Assembly: GCA_017407755.1 (NCBI GenBank)
Contig: JAFQVY010000008.1
Span: 1 to 55,645, forward strand
Source: Clostridia bacterium
GTDB lineage: Bacteria > Bacillota > Clostridia > Oscillospirales > Acutalibacteraceae
Length of the DNA: 55,645 nt
Direction of reading: 5' to 3'
Both the position numbers and the translations under genes were made by a program. Below, piece after piece: positions 14,656 through 23,930 of the stretch (its first letter is position 1; every line of letters begins with the position of its first letter). The notes beneath the pieces are model-generated. The model was not told the DNA's origin. It did not search any database and saw only the letters and a list, made by a program, of their open reading frames with translations.

Positions 14656-17198
14656 AACTTTTAGCAGTAGACGGAAATTCCATAATGAACCGTGCATTCT
14701 ACGGTATTCGCCCTCTTACCACCAAAGACGGGCAGTTTACCCATGCTATTTACGGCTTTCTTACAATGCTTTTAAAAATAAAGGCTGATACAAATCCCGA
14801 TGCAGTTGCAATTGCTTTTGATTTGCACGCTCCTACTTTTCGCCATAAAGCGTATTCAGGCTACAAAGCAACTCGTAAAGGTATGCCTGAGGAGCTTAGA
14901 TGTCAGGTTGAGCCGTTAAAAGAGCTTTTAAAGCTTTTAGGCTACAAGCTTGTATCTGTAGAAGGCTTTGAGGCTGACGACATATTGGGAACTTTTGCAA
15001 AAAACAGCTCTAAGAAAGGCTATGAGTGTGTTATTGCAACAGGAGACCGCGACTCTTTTCAGCTTATAAGCGATACTGTCACCGTGCGTTTTGCCGCTAC
15101 AAAGCAGGGTACACCCTCTGCAGAAATTTACGACAAGCAGAGAATTGTCGAGGAATACGGCGTTACACCTCGTCAGCTTATTGATATTAAGGCTATTCAG
15201 GGCGATACCTCTGACAATATTCCCGGTGTCTCGGGTATTGGTCCAAAGGGTGCCGCAGACCTTATAAGCCGTTTCGAAAATCTTGATTATATCTACGAAA
15301 ATATTGATACAATCGACATCAAAGAGGGCGTCAGAAACAAGCTGAAAGCTGATAAAGAGAATGCTTACTTAAGCCGTATGCTTGGTGAAATTAATTGCGA
15401 AGTTCCCATTGATACAGATATCGAAAATTATAAGGTTGAAATGGCAGATAAGGACAGTGCCGCAAGATTTATGGCATCTTTAGAGCTGTTTAAGCTTATT
15501 GAAAAAGTAGGTTTGGCTGATGCTGATACCACCGCACTTCCTGCAGTAGAAAAAACGGTTGTAAAAAAAGTGGAAAAGCTCGAAAAGCCTGTTAAAGACT
15601 GCGTTATAGATGTGCTTTTTGAGGGAGACAGCATAAAAAGCTTTGTGGCTTCAGCCGAGGACAAGGCTTACATTAGCGAGGATGAGGAACTTTTAAAGAA
15701 AATCCTCAGTGACAAAAAGCTTCCTAAGGTTGTTTACGACAGCAAGCCGCTGTTTTCTTATGCAGATAAAAACGGCTTTGAGGTAGAGAATATATGCTTT
15801 GACGTATCATTGGCGGCTTATCTTTTAAGTCCCTCTTCTACCGATTACAGCATAGAAAGACTGTGCACCGAATACAGCATTCCTTTGCCTCATATAGAGG
15901 GTGAGGGCATATCTCAATATGAGGCGGCACTTTGGGAAGTTTATCTTAAGCTTAAAAATCTGACAAAAGAAAAAGAGCAGGAAAAGCTTCTTTGCGATAT
16001 CGAAATACCCCTTGCCCGAGTTTTGGCAAGAATGGAAAATTTAGGCTTTGCGGTAGATGCAAAGGGTATTGAGGATTACGGTGTTGTTATTAACGAGAAG
16101 CTTAAAGTTATGGAGCAAGAAATTTACAAAGAGGCAGGCTACGAGTTTAATATTAATTCTCCCAAACAGCTTGGCGAGGCTCTCTTTGTAAAATTACAGA
16201 TTCCCACAGGTAAAAAAACCAAAAGCGGTTATTCTACCAGTGCTGATGTGCTTGACTCTTTAAAGGACCGCTATCCTATAGTTAAGCACGTTTTGGAGTA
16301 CAGAACCTACGCAAAGTTAAAGTCTACCTATTGCGACGGACTTTTAAAGGTTATAGCTGATGATGGCAGAATACATTCAAGCTTTAATCAGAAAGAAACC
16401 CGTACAGGCCGTATAAGCTCTACCGAACCTAATTTGCAAAATATCCCTGTTCGTACCGAGATTGGCAGAGAACTGCGAAAGTTTTTCAAAGCCGCCGAGG
16501 GCTGTGTGCTTGTAGATGCTGATTATTCTCAGATAGAATTAAGAGTCCTTGCGGATATTGCTAATGACAAAGAAATGGTAAAAGCTTTTACCGATAATGT
16601 GGATATACACACTGTCACCGCTTCTCAGGTTTTTGCACTGCCTGTAGATATGGTTACACCAATTCACAGAAGCAGAGCAAAGGCTGTAAACTTCGGTATA
16701 GTTTACGGAATAGGTGCCTATTCCTTGGCTAAGGATATAGGCGTTACCAATAAAGAGGCTAAAGCTTATATTGATAATTATTTAAAGCACTACTCGGGTA
16801 TAGACAGCTATATGAAAAACGTCATTGAAAGAGCTAAAAACGAAGGCTTTGTAGAGACGATTTTCGGCAGACGCAGATACCTGCCCGAGCTTACGGCGTC
16901 TAATCATATGACCCGTGCCTTTGGAGAAAGAGTAGCCCGCAATATGCCTATTCAGGGTACTGCCGCTGATATCATAAAAATCGCTATGATTAAGGTGGAC
17001 AAGCGACTGAACGATGAGAATTTGTCTGCAAGGCTGATTTTACAGGTGCACGATGAGCTTATTGTAGAGTGTCCTCAGTTTGAAGCAATGCAGGTTGCTA
17101 TGATTTTGCAGGAGGAAATGGAACGTGCCGTTAAGCTTTCTGTACCTTTAGTTGCTGAAGCTGCAGTAGGCAAAACTTGGTATGATGCAAAGGGTTAG
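14652..17198 (+). CDS. polA: DNA polymerase I
   Basis: The 848 residues fit Pol I, which fills gaps and removes RNA primers. The N-terminal 5'-3' exonuclease domain (about 1-290) has DGNSIMNRAFYGI, EADDILGT, ATGDRDSFQL and GIKAIQGD/SDNIPGV-type metal sites. The middle domain (about 300-440) lacks the Asp-x-Glu residues of an active 3'-5' exonuclease, so proofreading is probably absent, as in Bacillus and Thermus enzymes. The polymerase domain has DYSQIELRVLA (Asp624), RAKAVNFGIVYGIG and QVHDELIVE (Asp801, Glu802). It is translationally coupled to alr. Confidence 0.97.
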   Translation: MKLLAVDGNSIMNRAFYGIRPLTTKDGQFTHAIYGFLTMLLKIKADTNPDAVAIAFDLHAPTFRHKAYSGYKATRKGMPEELRCQVEPLKELLKLLGYKLVSVEGFEADDILGTFAKNSSKKGYECVIATGDRDSFQLISDTVTVRFAATKQGTPSAEIYDKQRIVEEYGVTPRQLIDIKAIQGDTSDNIPGVSGIGPKGAADLISRFENLDYIYENIDTIDIKEGVRNKLKADKENAYLSRMLGEINCEVPIDTDIENYKVEMADKDSAARFMASLELFKLIEKVGLADADTTALPAVEKTVVKKVEKLEKPVKDCVIDVLFEGDSIKSFVASAEDKAYISEDEELLKKILSDKKLPKVVYDSKPLFSYADKNGFEVENICFDVSLAAYLLSPSSTDYSIERLCTEYSIPLPHIEGEGISQYEAALWEVYLKLKNLTKEKEQEKLLCDIEIPLARVLARMENLGFAVDAKGIEDYGVVINEKLKVMEQEIYKEAGYEFNINSPKQLGEALFVKLQIPTGKKTKSGYSTSADVLDSLKDRYPIVKHVLEYRTYAKLKSTYCDGLLKVIADDGRIHSSFNQKETRTGRISSTEPNLQNIPVRTEIGRELRKFFKAAEGCVLVDADYSQIELRVLADIANDKEMVKAFTDNVDIHTVTASQVFALPVDMVTPIHRSRAKAVNFGIVYGIGAYSLAKDIGVTNKEAKAYIDNYLKHYSGIDSYMKNVIERAKNEGFVETIFGRRRYLPELTASNHMTRAFGERVARNMPIQGTAADIIKIAMIKVDKRLNDENLSARLILQVHDELIVECPQFEAMQVAMILQEEMERAVKLSVPLVAEAAVGKTWYDAKG

Positions 17199-17201
17199 TT
17201 T

Positions 17202-17630
17202 ATGAAAAAAGTTTTATTTGTATGCACAGGCAATACCTGTCGCAGTCCCATGGCGGAGCTTATATTTAACAAATTTGCCAGAGAAAATGATGTGGATGCC
17301 CATGCTCAAAGTGCAGGGCTTTGCACCATTGAGGGACTTTTGATTAATGACAATTCAAAAGAAGCCTTGAGCGAAATAGGCATAGAGTCCGACTTTTTCC
17401 GCAGTGCGGATATTTACGACCTTGATTTAAGTTCCTTTGACCTTATTATAGGTATGACAAAGGAGCACGTAGCCGAGCTTAAGTCAATGGGTATTGACGA
17501 GGGCAAAATCCGTATGCTTAACGAAAACTCAGGCGGAGTTGCCGACCCATATGGCGGTAGCTTGTTGGTTTACAAGGCCTGCCGAGATGAAATCTTGAAT
17601 TCTTTAAAAGAAATATTTGGCGAATTATGA
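17202..17630 (+). CDS. Low-molecular-weight protein phosphatase
   Basis: The 142 residues match the LMW tyrosine/arginine phosphatase family. The P-loop CTGNTCRSPMAE (Cys8 nucleophile, Arg14) is intact and the general-acid Asp lies in GVADPYGGS near residue 112. In Firmicutes such proteins (YwlE, PtpB) remove phosphate from arginine or tyrosine; which one cannot be told here, although Thr11 resembles the residue that favours phosphoarginine in YwlE. It starts 3 bp after polA and overlaps rimI by 4 bp. Confidence 0.92.
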   Translation: MKKVLFVCTGNTCRSPMAELIFNKFARENDVDAHAQSAGLCTIEGLLINDNSKEALSEIGIESDFFRSADIYDLDLSSFDLIIGMTKEHVAELKSMGIDEGKIRMLNENSGGVADPYGGSLLVYKACRDEILNSLKEIFGEL

Positions 17631-18064
17631 TAATAAGAAGAATGACTAACGCCGACATTCCTTTTGCGGCAGAAATTGAGAAAAAATGCTTTGTACACCC
17701 TTGGTCTGAGCAAAGCATAGAAAGTGAACTTATAAGAGGAAAATCAGTTTTTCTTATGGCGTTTGACGACGAAATACCCATAGGCTACGTAGGCTTAAGC
17801 ACAGTGCTTGACGAAGGCTATATGGGCAATCTGGCAGTAATAGAAGCTTACCGCCAAAGAGGTATGGGAAAAGCACTTATGAAGGAGCTTATCCGTGAGT
17901 GCAAAGCTATGGATTTGGCCTTTGTTACTCTTGAAGTCAGAGCCTCCAACACACCTGCCATTAAGCTTTATGAAGCTTTAGGTTTTGTTCAGGTAGGATG
18001 TAGAAAAAACTATTACAAGGAGCCTCTTGAGGATGGCTTGCTTTTGACTCTTAATTTTAAATAA
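17627..18064 (+). CDS. rimI: Ribosomal-protein-alanine N-acetyltransferase RimI-like
   Basis: A 145-residue GNAT protein. It begins IIRRMTNADIPFAAEIEKKCF and has the acetyl-CoA loop YRQRGMGKALMKELIREC, followed by FVTLEVRASNTPAIKLYEALGFV and GCRKNYY, a sequence pattern typical of RimI, which acetylates the N-terminus of ribosomal protein S18 and sometimes other proteins. Its place directly before tsaD is common in Firmicutes and supports the call. Confidence 0.92.
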   Translation: MIIRRMTNADIPFAAEIEKKCFVHPWSEQSIESELIRGKSVFLMAFDDEIPIGYVGLSTVLDEGYMGNLAVIEAYRQRGMGKALMKELIRECKAMDLAFVTLEVRASNTPAIKLYEALGFVQVGCRKNYYKEPLEDGLLLTLNFK

Positions 18065-18086
18065 ATCAATTATTAAGGTGAGATAT

Positions 18087-19112
18087 ATGAAAATTCTTGC
18101 AATCGAATCATCCTGCGACGAAACAGCCGCCGCAGTAGTAGAAGACGGCAGGAAGGTGCTGTCCTCGGTAATAGCTTCACAGGTAGAGGAGCATCGTATT
18201 TACGGCGGTGTTGTGCCTGAAATTGCCTCTCGACGTCACGCTGAAGCAATTGTGGGCGTAGTGGACGAAGCTTTGAAGCAGGCGGGTTGTACCTTAGAGA
18301 ACATAGACGCCTTTGCAGTAACCTTTGCCCCCGGTCTTATCGGTGCACTTCTGGTAGGCGTAAACTTTGCAAAGGGTCTTTCGCTTGCTACAGGTAAGCC
18401 TCTTATTCCTGTGCATCACTTAAGAAGCCATATTGCCGCCAATTACGTAACAAGTCCTCAGCTTAAACCGCCCTTTTTATGCTTGGTTGCCTCAGGCGGT
18501 CACAGCCACATTGTAGCTGTTAAGGATTATACGGATATGGTAGTTGTAGGCCAGACAAGAGATGATGCGGCAGGCGAAGCCTTTGACAAAGCCGCACGAA
18601 CCTTAGGTATGTCTTATCCCGGCGGAATTGAAATGGATAAGGTCGCCGAAAATGGTAACCCCGATGCCTTTACTCTGCCTCGTCCCACAGTTGCGGGTTC
18701 TGCCTATGACTTCAGCTTTTCAGGCCTTAAAACTGCGGTTATTAATCTTATTCACAATGCTGAGCAAAAGGGTATAACCCTTTCTAAGGAAGACGTAAGT
18801 GCATCCTTCAGAAAGGCAGTTGTAGGCTGTCTTACAGATAATCTTTTCAAGGCGGCAGAAGACTTAGGTGCAAAAACCATTGTAGCCGCAGGTGGTGTTT
18901 CGGCAAATTCGCTTTTACGCAAAGAGCTTAAAAGAATATGCGGTGAAAAGGGCATGGATTTATATATTCCGGACCTTAAATTATGCGGTGATAATGCGGC
19001 TATGGTAGGCTCTCAGGCTTATTATGAATTTTTAAGCGGGAATTTGGCTGAGCTTGACCTTAATGCAACTGCAACACTGCCTATAGATTATTCCACAAAA
19101 AAACAGGGATAA
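18087..19112 (+). CDS. tsaD: tRNA t6A37 threonylcarbamoyltransferase TsaD
   Basis: TsaD transfers threonylcarbamoyl to A37 of ANN-decoding tRNAs. The 341 residues have the ASKHA ATPase fold with ILAIESSCDETAAAVV, the metal-binding HHLRSHIAA (His pair), SGGHSHIV, DDAAGEAFDKAART, and near the end AAGGVSANSLLR and CGDNAAMVG. ATG 18087 is preferred to the GTG at 18078, which lies within the AAGGTGAG ribosome binding site. TsaB and TsaE partners are not in this window. It ends the alr-to-tsaD gene run. Confidence 0.96.
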   Translation: MKILAIESSCDETAAAVVEDGRKVLSSVIASQVEEHRIYGGVVPEIASRRHAEAIVGVVDEALKQAGCTLENIDAFAVTFAPGLIGALLVGVNFAKGLSLATGKPLIPVHHLRSHIAANYVTSPQLKPPFLCLVASGGHSHIVAVKDYTDMVVVGQTRDDAAGEAFDKAARTLGMSYPGGIEMDKVAENGNPDAFTLPRPTVAGSAYDFSFSGLKTAVINLIHNAEQKGITLSKEDVSASFRKAVVGCLTDNLFKAAEDLGAKTIVAAGGVSANSLLRKELKRICGEKGMDLYIPDLKLCGDNAAMVGSQAYYEFLSGNLAELDLNATATLPIDYSTKKQG

Positions 19113-19140
19113 AAATTTTAAAAAAGTTTCAATTTGTTCA

Positions 19141-19169
19141 TTGATATTATTTAACTCTTATGGTATAGT
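19141..19169 (+). promoter_or_regulatory. Promoter of pckA
   Basis: TTGATA (19141-19146), 17-bp spacer, TATAGT (19164-19169), giving a leader of about 55 nt before the pckA start. Confidence 0.65.
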
Positions 19170-19228
19170 GTTATATGGAATACTTTTTGTATTCTTTAAT
19201 TTAGATTTTTATGCGAAGGAGATTTCAC

Positions 19229-20995
19229 ATGACAAATAACAAATCAGTTCTTGCATGGCTTGACGAAATGAAGTCTCTCCTTACTCCCGACGAGGTAGTA
19301 TGGATTGACGGCTCTGAGGAGCAGTTAGAAGCTTTAAGAGCAGAGGCTTGCAAGACAGGCGAAATGATTAAGCTTAACGAGGAAAAGCTTCCCGGCTGTT
19401 ACCTCCACAGAACAGCAGTAAACGACGTTGCCCGTGTTGAGGGCAGAACATTTATCTGCTCTAAGAACGAAGAGGATGCAGGCCCCACAAACAACTGGAT
19501 GGACCCCGACAAAGCTTACAAGATGCTCTTTGATATTGCTCGCGGCAGTTACAAAGGCAGAACAATGTACATCATTCCTTACTCCATGGGTCCTATCGGT
19601 TCTCCTCTTTCTCAGATTGGTTTAGAGGTTACTGACTCTATCTATGTTGTACTCAACATGGCTATTATGACTCGTGTTGGTAAGGCTGTACTTGATTGCC
19701 TTGGCGACTCTGAGGATTGGATCAAGGGTCTTCACTCTCGTTGTGAAATCGACGAAGAGAAGAGATACATCTGCCACTTCCCCGAGGATAACTACATTAT
19801 CTCCGTAAACTCAGGTTACGGCGGAAACGTACTTTTAGGTAAAAAGTGCTTTGCACTTCGTATTGCTTCTTACCTCGGTAAGAATGACCAGTGGATGGCT
19901 GAGCACATGCTCATTCTCGGCATTGAGGACCCAGAGGGCAACACAACTTATGTTGCAGCTGCATTCCCCTCTGCTTGCGGTAAGACAAACCTTGCTATGC
20001 TTATTCCTCCCGAGGGATATAGAGCCAAGGGCTACAAGGTATTCACAGTTGGTGACGATATCGCTTGGATGCGTAAGGGCGAGGACGGCAGACTTTATGC
20101 TATCAACCCCGAAAACGGCTTCTTCGGCGTTGCTCCCGGTACTAACGTTAAGTCTAATCCCAACGCTCTTGCTTCTACTCAGAAGGGCACAATCTTCACA
20201 AACGTAGTTCTCAACAATGATGACAATACAGTTTGGTGGGAAGGCTTAGATAAGAATCCTCCCGCAAATGCAGTTGACTGGAAGGGTAACCCCTGGAACG
20301 GCAAGGAATCTACCGAGAAGGGTGCACATCCCAACAGCCGTTTCACAGCTCCTGCCAAGAACTGCCCCTGCATTAGCCCTGAGTTTGACTCTACAAAGGG
20401 CGTTCCCATTTCCGCTATTATCTTCGGCGGCCGTCGTGCTCAGACAACTCCCCTTGTTTACCAGTCAAGAGATTGGAACAACGGTGTGTTCGTAGGTTCT
20501 ATTATGGCTTCAGAGACAACAGCTGCTGCTACAGGTGCAGTTGGTGTTGTTCGCCGTGACCCCATGGCTATGCTTCCTTTCTGCGGTTACCACATGGGCG
20601 ACTACTTCGCACATTGGATTGAGATGGGCGAGGTTTTAGGCGACAAGGCTCCCAAGATTTTCAACGTTAACTGGTTCCGTCTTGATGACGAGGGCAACTT
20701 CCTCTGGCCCGGCTTCGGCGACAACTTCCGCGTTCTTGAGTGGATTGTTGCTCGTTGCAACGGCGAAGCCCAGGCTAACGAAACAGCTATCGGCTACGTT
20801 CCTTCTGCATCTGACATTAACCTCGAAGGTCTTGATATGGACATCAAGGTTTTAGAAGATATCCTTTACGTTGACAATGCTAAGTGGCTTAAGGAGACTG
20901 AGGGTATCGAGGAATTCTACCAGAAGTTTGGCGACAGACTCCCTGAGGAGCTCAAAAACCAGCTTCTTGGTCTTAAGGAAAGACTTTCTAAGTAA
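19229..20995 (+). CDS. pckA: Phosphoenolpyruvate carboxykinase (GTP)
   Basis: This enzyme interconverts oxaloacetate plus GTP and phosphoenolpyruvate plus CO2 plus GDP; in fermenters it often runs toward oxaloacetate on the way to succinate. The 588 residues carry the GTP-class P-loop FPSACGKTNLAML with its reactive cysteine, the nucleotide/metal region VGDDIAWM, the substrate region GRRAQTTPLVYQ and an FRVLEWI segment. ATG 19229 follows GAAGGAG at the right distance; an in-frame ATG at 19211 lies before that site. Its codons favour AAC, TTC, TAC and GGC, as in the ribosomal genes, pointing to high expression. Confidence 0.97.
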   Translation: MTNNKSVLAWLDEMKSLLTPDEVVWIDGSEEQLEALRAEACKTGEMIKLNEEKLPGCYLHRTAVNDVARVEGRTFICSKNEEDAGPTNNWMDPDKAYKMLFDIARGSYKGRTMYIIPYSMGPIGSPLSQIGLEVTDSIYVVLNMAIMTRVGKAVLDCLGDSEDWIKGLHSRCEIDEEKRYICHFPEDNYIISVNSGYGGNVLLGKKCFALRIASYLGKNDQWMAEHMLILGIEDPEGNTTYVAAAFPSACGKTNLAMLIPPEGYRAKGYKVFTVGDDIAWMRKGEDGRLYAINPENGFFGVAPGTNVKSNPNALASTQKGTIFTNVVLNNDDNTVWWEGLDKNPPANAVDWKGNPWNGKESTEKGAHPNSRFTAPAKNCPCISPEFDSTKGVPISAIIFGGRRAQTTPLVYQSRDWNNGVFVGSIMASETTAAATGAVGVVRRDPMAMLPFCGYHMGDYFAHWIEMGEVLGDKAPKIFNVNWFRLDDEGNFLWPGFGDNFRVLEWIVARCNGEAQANETAIGYVPSASDINLEGLDMDIKVLEDILYVDNAKWLKETEGIEEFYQKFGDRLPEELKNQLLGLKERLSK

Positions 20996-21008
20996 TAATT
21001 AAAAAATT

Positions 21009-21035
21009 AAGGGACAGCACACCTTGCTGTCCCTT
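21009..21035 (+). terminator. Hairpin terminator after pckA
   Basis: AAGGGACAGCA pairs with TGCTGTCCCTT around CACCT. The plus-side tail is only weakly T-rich (GATTTG), so termination may be partial. TTGATT in the tail and TATATA near 21056 could form the promoter of the next gene. Confidence 0.6.
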
Positions 21036-21087
21036 GATTTGAATATGGAAGAGTATATATACGTTTAAAATTATAAGGAGATAAAAG

Positions 21088-22452
21088 GTGAAAATTAGAC
21101 TTACTCTGATTTGTGTTTTGCTGAGCATATTTTTGCTTTTCACCGCTTGCGACGGAAACAAACCGCCTGAAAACAGTGTTAATGAGTTAAATCCCGACAA
21201 CACTATTCAGCCTGTATCCGATTACGCCTTAGAGACTGTTGCCGTAAAGGATGCTTACGGTGTTCTTTACGACTTTGCCGACACTAAGGCTTATCCCGTG
21301 TCGGTTCGCTATGGCGGTGCACAGCTTAATCAAGGCTATAAAAGCTTAACTTTAGAGGCTCAGCGTCTGCTTTATAATGAAATGGAAGAAAGCGTTTATT
21401 ATATTGCTCAAGAGCCTGACGGTGAGCTTTACGATGTTCTGGATATTAAAATCTGGAATGTAGAGCTTAGTGAAGCTGAGATTCGACAGGTAATTGTTGC
21501 TTTTAGCCTTGATAAGCCCCATATTTTCTGGCTTGATAATAAATTTGGCTATGCAAACACAACAGGCAGTACCATTTTACAACTTTACTCTTTCCTCAGT
21601 GCAGATGAGGTTTCACGCTATAGCGATGAGTTGAACCTGAAAATTCAGGAGCTTCACTTAGGACTCCTTTCCGATATGACTGAATATTCCCGTGAAATTT
21701 ATATTCACGATTGGCTTATATCAAATTGCAACTATGCTGAAGATGTTTCTAAAATCAGCGATGACTTTTTAAGCTTTACAAGCTACGGTGCAATGGTTAA
21801 TCAAAAAGCTGTTTGTGAAGGCTACACAAGAGCTATGCAGCTTATGCTTGCCACAGTGGGTATAGAAAGCCTGCCGGTTTTAGGTAACGGCAACGAAGGT
21901 CTTCACATGTGGAACGGTATAAAGCTTGACAATGAATGGTATTATGTTGATGCTACATGGAATGACACCGAAAAGGGCAGTGGCTACGATTATTTTAATA
22001 TTACTACCGAGCAACTTTTGTTTGACCACACTATTTTGCCTGTGTATTCTCAGCTTACTGAGGAGCAGATTTGCGGTATTGACGACGGTGTTGCAGATAG
22101 CTTTAATCTGATTGTTCCTGTTTGCTCCAGCACTGCTCAGAACTATTTCGTAAAGAATTCTTTGATTGTAAACGACCTTGATGATATTTCAAAAGAAAAT
22201 ATCAAAACAGGACTTCGCGTTGCACAGGGCTCACTGGCAGAAACCGTTACACTGAGAATTTCAGATTCTCTTGATTACGAAGACACCCTTGATGAGCTTT
22301 TCTACAGCGGCGACTACATATTCTTTGAATGCTTAGATGCCGTAAACGAAGAGCTTGAAGAAAATTTCTTTGACCGCAACAATGTTTCCATAAGCAAAAA
22401 ACCTCACCTTAAGGTGGTAACGGTGATTTTGCAGTATACTGATGAGGTGTAG
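21088..22452 (+). CDS. Lipoprotein with transglutaminase-like domain
   Basis: A 454-residue exported lipoprotein. The N-terminus is a lipoprotein signal ending LLFTAC (Cys near residue 20), followed by an acidic linker. The centre holds a transglutaminase-like papain-fold domain with candidate triad Cys in KAVCEGYTRAMQ, His in GLHMWNGIKL and Asp in YYVDATWND. Such domains act as peptidases or cross-linking enzymes at the cell surface; the substrate is unknown. The last 130 residues have no recognised motif. The start is GTG at 21088 after AAGGAG. ruvX follows after 3 bp. Confidence 0.88.
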   Translation: MKIRLTLICVLLSIFLLFTACDGNKPPENSVNELNPDNTIQPVSDYALETVAVKDAYGVLYDFADTKAYPVSVRYGGAQLNQGYKSLTLEAQRLLYNEMEESVYYIAQEPDGELYDVLDIKIWNVELSEAEIRQVIVAFSLDKPHIFWLDNKFGYANTTGSTILQLYSFLSADEVSRYSDELNLKIQELHLGLLSDMTEYSREIYIHDWLISNCNYAEDVSKISDDFLSFTSYGAMVNQKAVCEGYTRAMQLMLATVGIESLPVLGNGNEGLHMWNGIKLDNEWYYVDATWNDTEKGSGYDYFNITTEQLLFDHTILPVYSQLTEEQICGIDDGVADSFNLIVPVCSSTAQNYFVKNSLIVNDLDDISKENIKTGLRVAQGSLAETVTLRISDSLDYEDTLDELFYSGDYIFFECLDAVNEELEENFFDRNNVSISKKPHLKVVTVILQYTDEV

Positions 22453-22455
22453 TTT

Positions 22456-22857
22456 ATGCTTATAATGGCAGTTGATTTAGGCAAAGCCCGAACAGGAATT
22501 GCCGCCTGTGACAACGGATTTTTGGCGTATCCTGTAACAGTGATTTGTGAAAAGCGAAAAGAAGTACTTCTTGAAAAGGTGGCAGAAGAAGTAAAAAAAG
22601 CCGACCTTGTGGTGGTGGGGCTTCCTAAAAATATGGACGGCAGTGAAGGCGAAAGTGCCCAAAACGCCCGTGCTTTTGCCGAAAGCCTTACTGAAAAAAC
22701 AGGTATCAAAACAGTTATGGCTGACGAAAGAAGCACAACCGTTATGGCTCACGGCTTTCTTAATGAGACCAACACCCGCGGCAAAAAACGAAAGGCAGTG
22801 GTGGACAGTGTCGCCGCCGTGGTAATCTTACAAAGCTACATTGACAGTTTGAAGTAA
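22456..22857 (+). CDS. ruvX: Putative pre-16S rRNA nuclease YqgF (RuvX family)
   Basis: A 133-residue RNase H-fold protein. MAVDLGKARTGIAACD supplies the first catalytic Asp, DLVVVGLPKNMDGSEG is the second strand and loop, MADERSTTVMA the Glu-containing motif and DSVAAVVILQSYID the last Asp-bearing helix. The family trims the 5' end of 16S rRNA and has also been linked to Holliday junctions. It follows the transglutaminase lipoprotein gene directly and is closed by a terminator. Confidence 0.93.
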   Translation: MLIMAVDLGKARTGIAACDNGFLAYPVTVICEKRKEVLLEKVAEEVKKADLVVVGLPKNMDGSEGESAQNARAFAESLTEKTGIKTVMADERSTTVMAHGFLNETNTRGKKRKAVVDSVAAVVILQSYIDSLK

Positions 22858-22860
22858 TAA

Positions 22861-22886
22861 AAGGCTCCCTTTTGGGAGCCTTTTTA
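22861..22886. terminator. Bidirectional terminator
   Basis: AAGGCTCCC and GGGAGCC(TT) form the stem with a TTTT loop and TTTTT tail. It separates ruvX from the convergent metal-binding lipoprotein gene, and its T-run touches that gene's stop codon. Confidence 0.85.
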
Positions 22887-23792
22887 GTTAAGCGCAATAT
22901 CAAGATTTTCAATATTCCTGCTCATTATGTCGATGTATGTTTTGCCGCTTTCAAAATCGTCCTTTGAAACTTTGTGACAGGAGTAAAAGGTTTTAACCTC
23001 TGCGCCTGTTTCCTTTGCAATCTGCTCAGCAATTGATGTGTTTGAAAGCTCATTGATAAACACAACGGGGATTTTATTTTCCTTTACATAGTCAATCAGG
23101 CTTGCAACAGTAGATGCACTTGCTTCGGTGTCTTCGCTGCAGCCTGAAAAAGCCGCCAAATATTCAAGGTTATAGCTTTTGGCAAAGTAAGCAAGGGGAA
23201 AACGATCCCCGAAAACAAGAGTGTTTCTATTTATGCTTTTCGTAACGCCTTTGATATTTTCGTCAAGGTCTTTTAGCTTTTCACAGTATGCCTTTGAGTT
23301 TTTCTCAAAGGCTTCTTTGTTTTCATTGTCAATTTCAGAAAGGGCATCTTTTATTGAATTTACAATAGAAATTGCATTTTCAGGAGAAGTCCATACGTGT
23401 TCGTCAACTGTATATTTATCGTGATTATGTTCTTCGTTATAAAGATTTTCTACACAGCTTACCATAGTCAGAGTGTTTATTTCTTTGTCTACAGATTTAA
23501 GCATATTATCTACCCAGGTGTCACTTTCGCCTCCTGTATAGATAAACAAATCGCAATCCCCAACTGCCTTGATGTCAGAGACCGTAGGCTCATATCCGTG
23601 AGCTTCTCCGGCAGGGGGAATAAGCATAGTAATTTTAGCATTATCACCGGCAACGGCTCTTGCAAAATCGTATTCGGGAAAGGACACCGTAACAATACTT
23701 AGCTTGTTATCTTCGGCGTTTTCTCTGTTTTCACAACCGCAAAAAATAAAAACTGTAAACAAAGCCATAATAAGGCACAAAAGCTTTTTCAT
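22884..23792 (-). CDS. Zinc/manganese ABC transporter substrate-binding lipoprotein (ZnuA/MntA-like)
   Basis: A 302-residue lipoprotein of the cluster A-I metal-binding family. The signal ends IFCGCENREN. Likely metal ligands are the His in GEAHGYEPT and the His in VDEHVWTSPEN; the third position reads GDRFPLAYFA, with Asp where ZnuA has His. A short His/Asp/Glu-rich stretch (EEHNHDKYTVDEH) also resembles ZnuA. The start at 23792 follows TTTGGAGGAATT; an ATG 7 codons upstream is less well placed. No permease or ATPase gene lies beside it, so it is an orphan here. Confidence 0.88.
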   Translation of the reverse strand: MKKLLCLIMALFTVFIFCGCENRENAEDNKLSIVTVSFPEYDFARAVAGDNAKITMLIPPAGEAHGYEPTVSDIKAVGDCDLFIYTGGESDTWVDNMLKSVDKEINTLTMVSCVENLYNEEHNHDKYTVDEHVWTSPENAISIVNSIKDALSEIDNENKEAFEKNSKAYCEKLKDLDENIKGVTKSINRNTLVFGDRFPLAYFAKSYNLEYLAAFSGCSEDTEASASTVASLIDYVKENKIPVVFINELSNTSIAEQIAKETGAEVKTFYSCHKVSKDDFESGKTYIDIMSRNIENLDIALN

Positions 23793-23892
23793 AATTCCTC
23801 CAAAAGTTAGCATAGACTTATTCTAACACGAAAGTATAAAAAAATAAAGTTAATTTTTGTTTAACAAAATTCGCCATAAATCTATTGAGCTT

Positions 23893-23906
23893 AAAAGTAT
23901 ACTTTT
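23893..23906. promoter_or_regulatory. Perfect 14-bp palindrome before the acyl-CoA ligase gene
   Basis: AAAAGTATACTTTT lies 25 bp before the start at 23931. A half-site AAAGTATA recurs at 23831-23838 on the side of the divergent metal-binding lipoprotein gene. The position fits an operator shared by the two divergent genes, but the bound regulator is unknown. Confidence 0.35.
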
Positions 23907-23930
23907 ATCATCAAAGCAAAGGAAATTTCT

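Noticed and set aside
14652-17198. Functional proofreading exonuclease in DNA polymerase I
   Set aside because: The middle domain lacks the acidic residues of the 3'-5' exonuclease active site.
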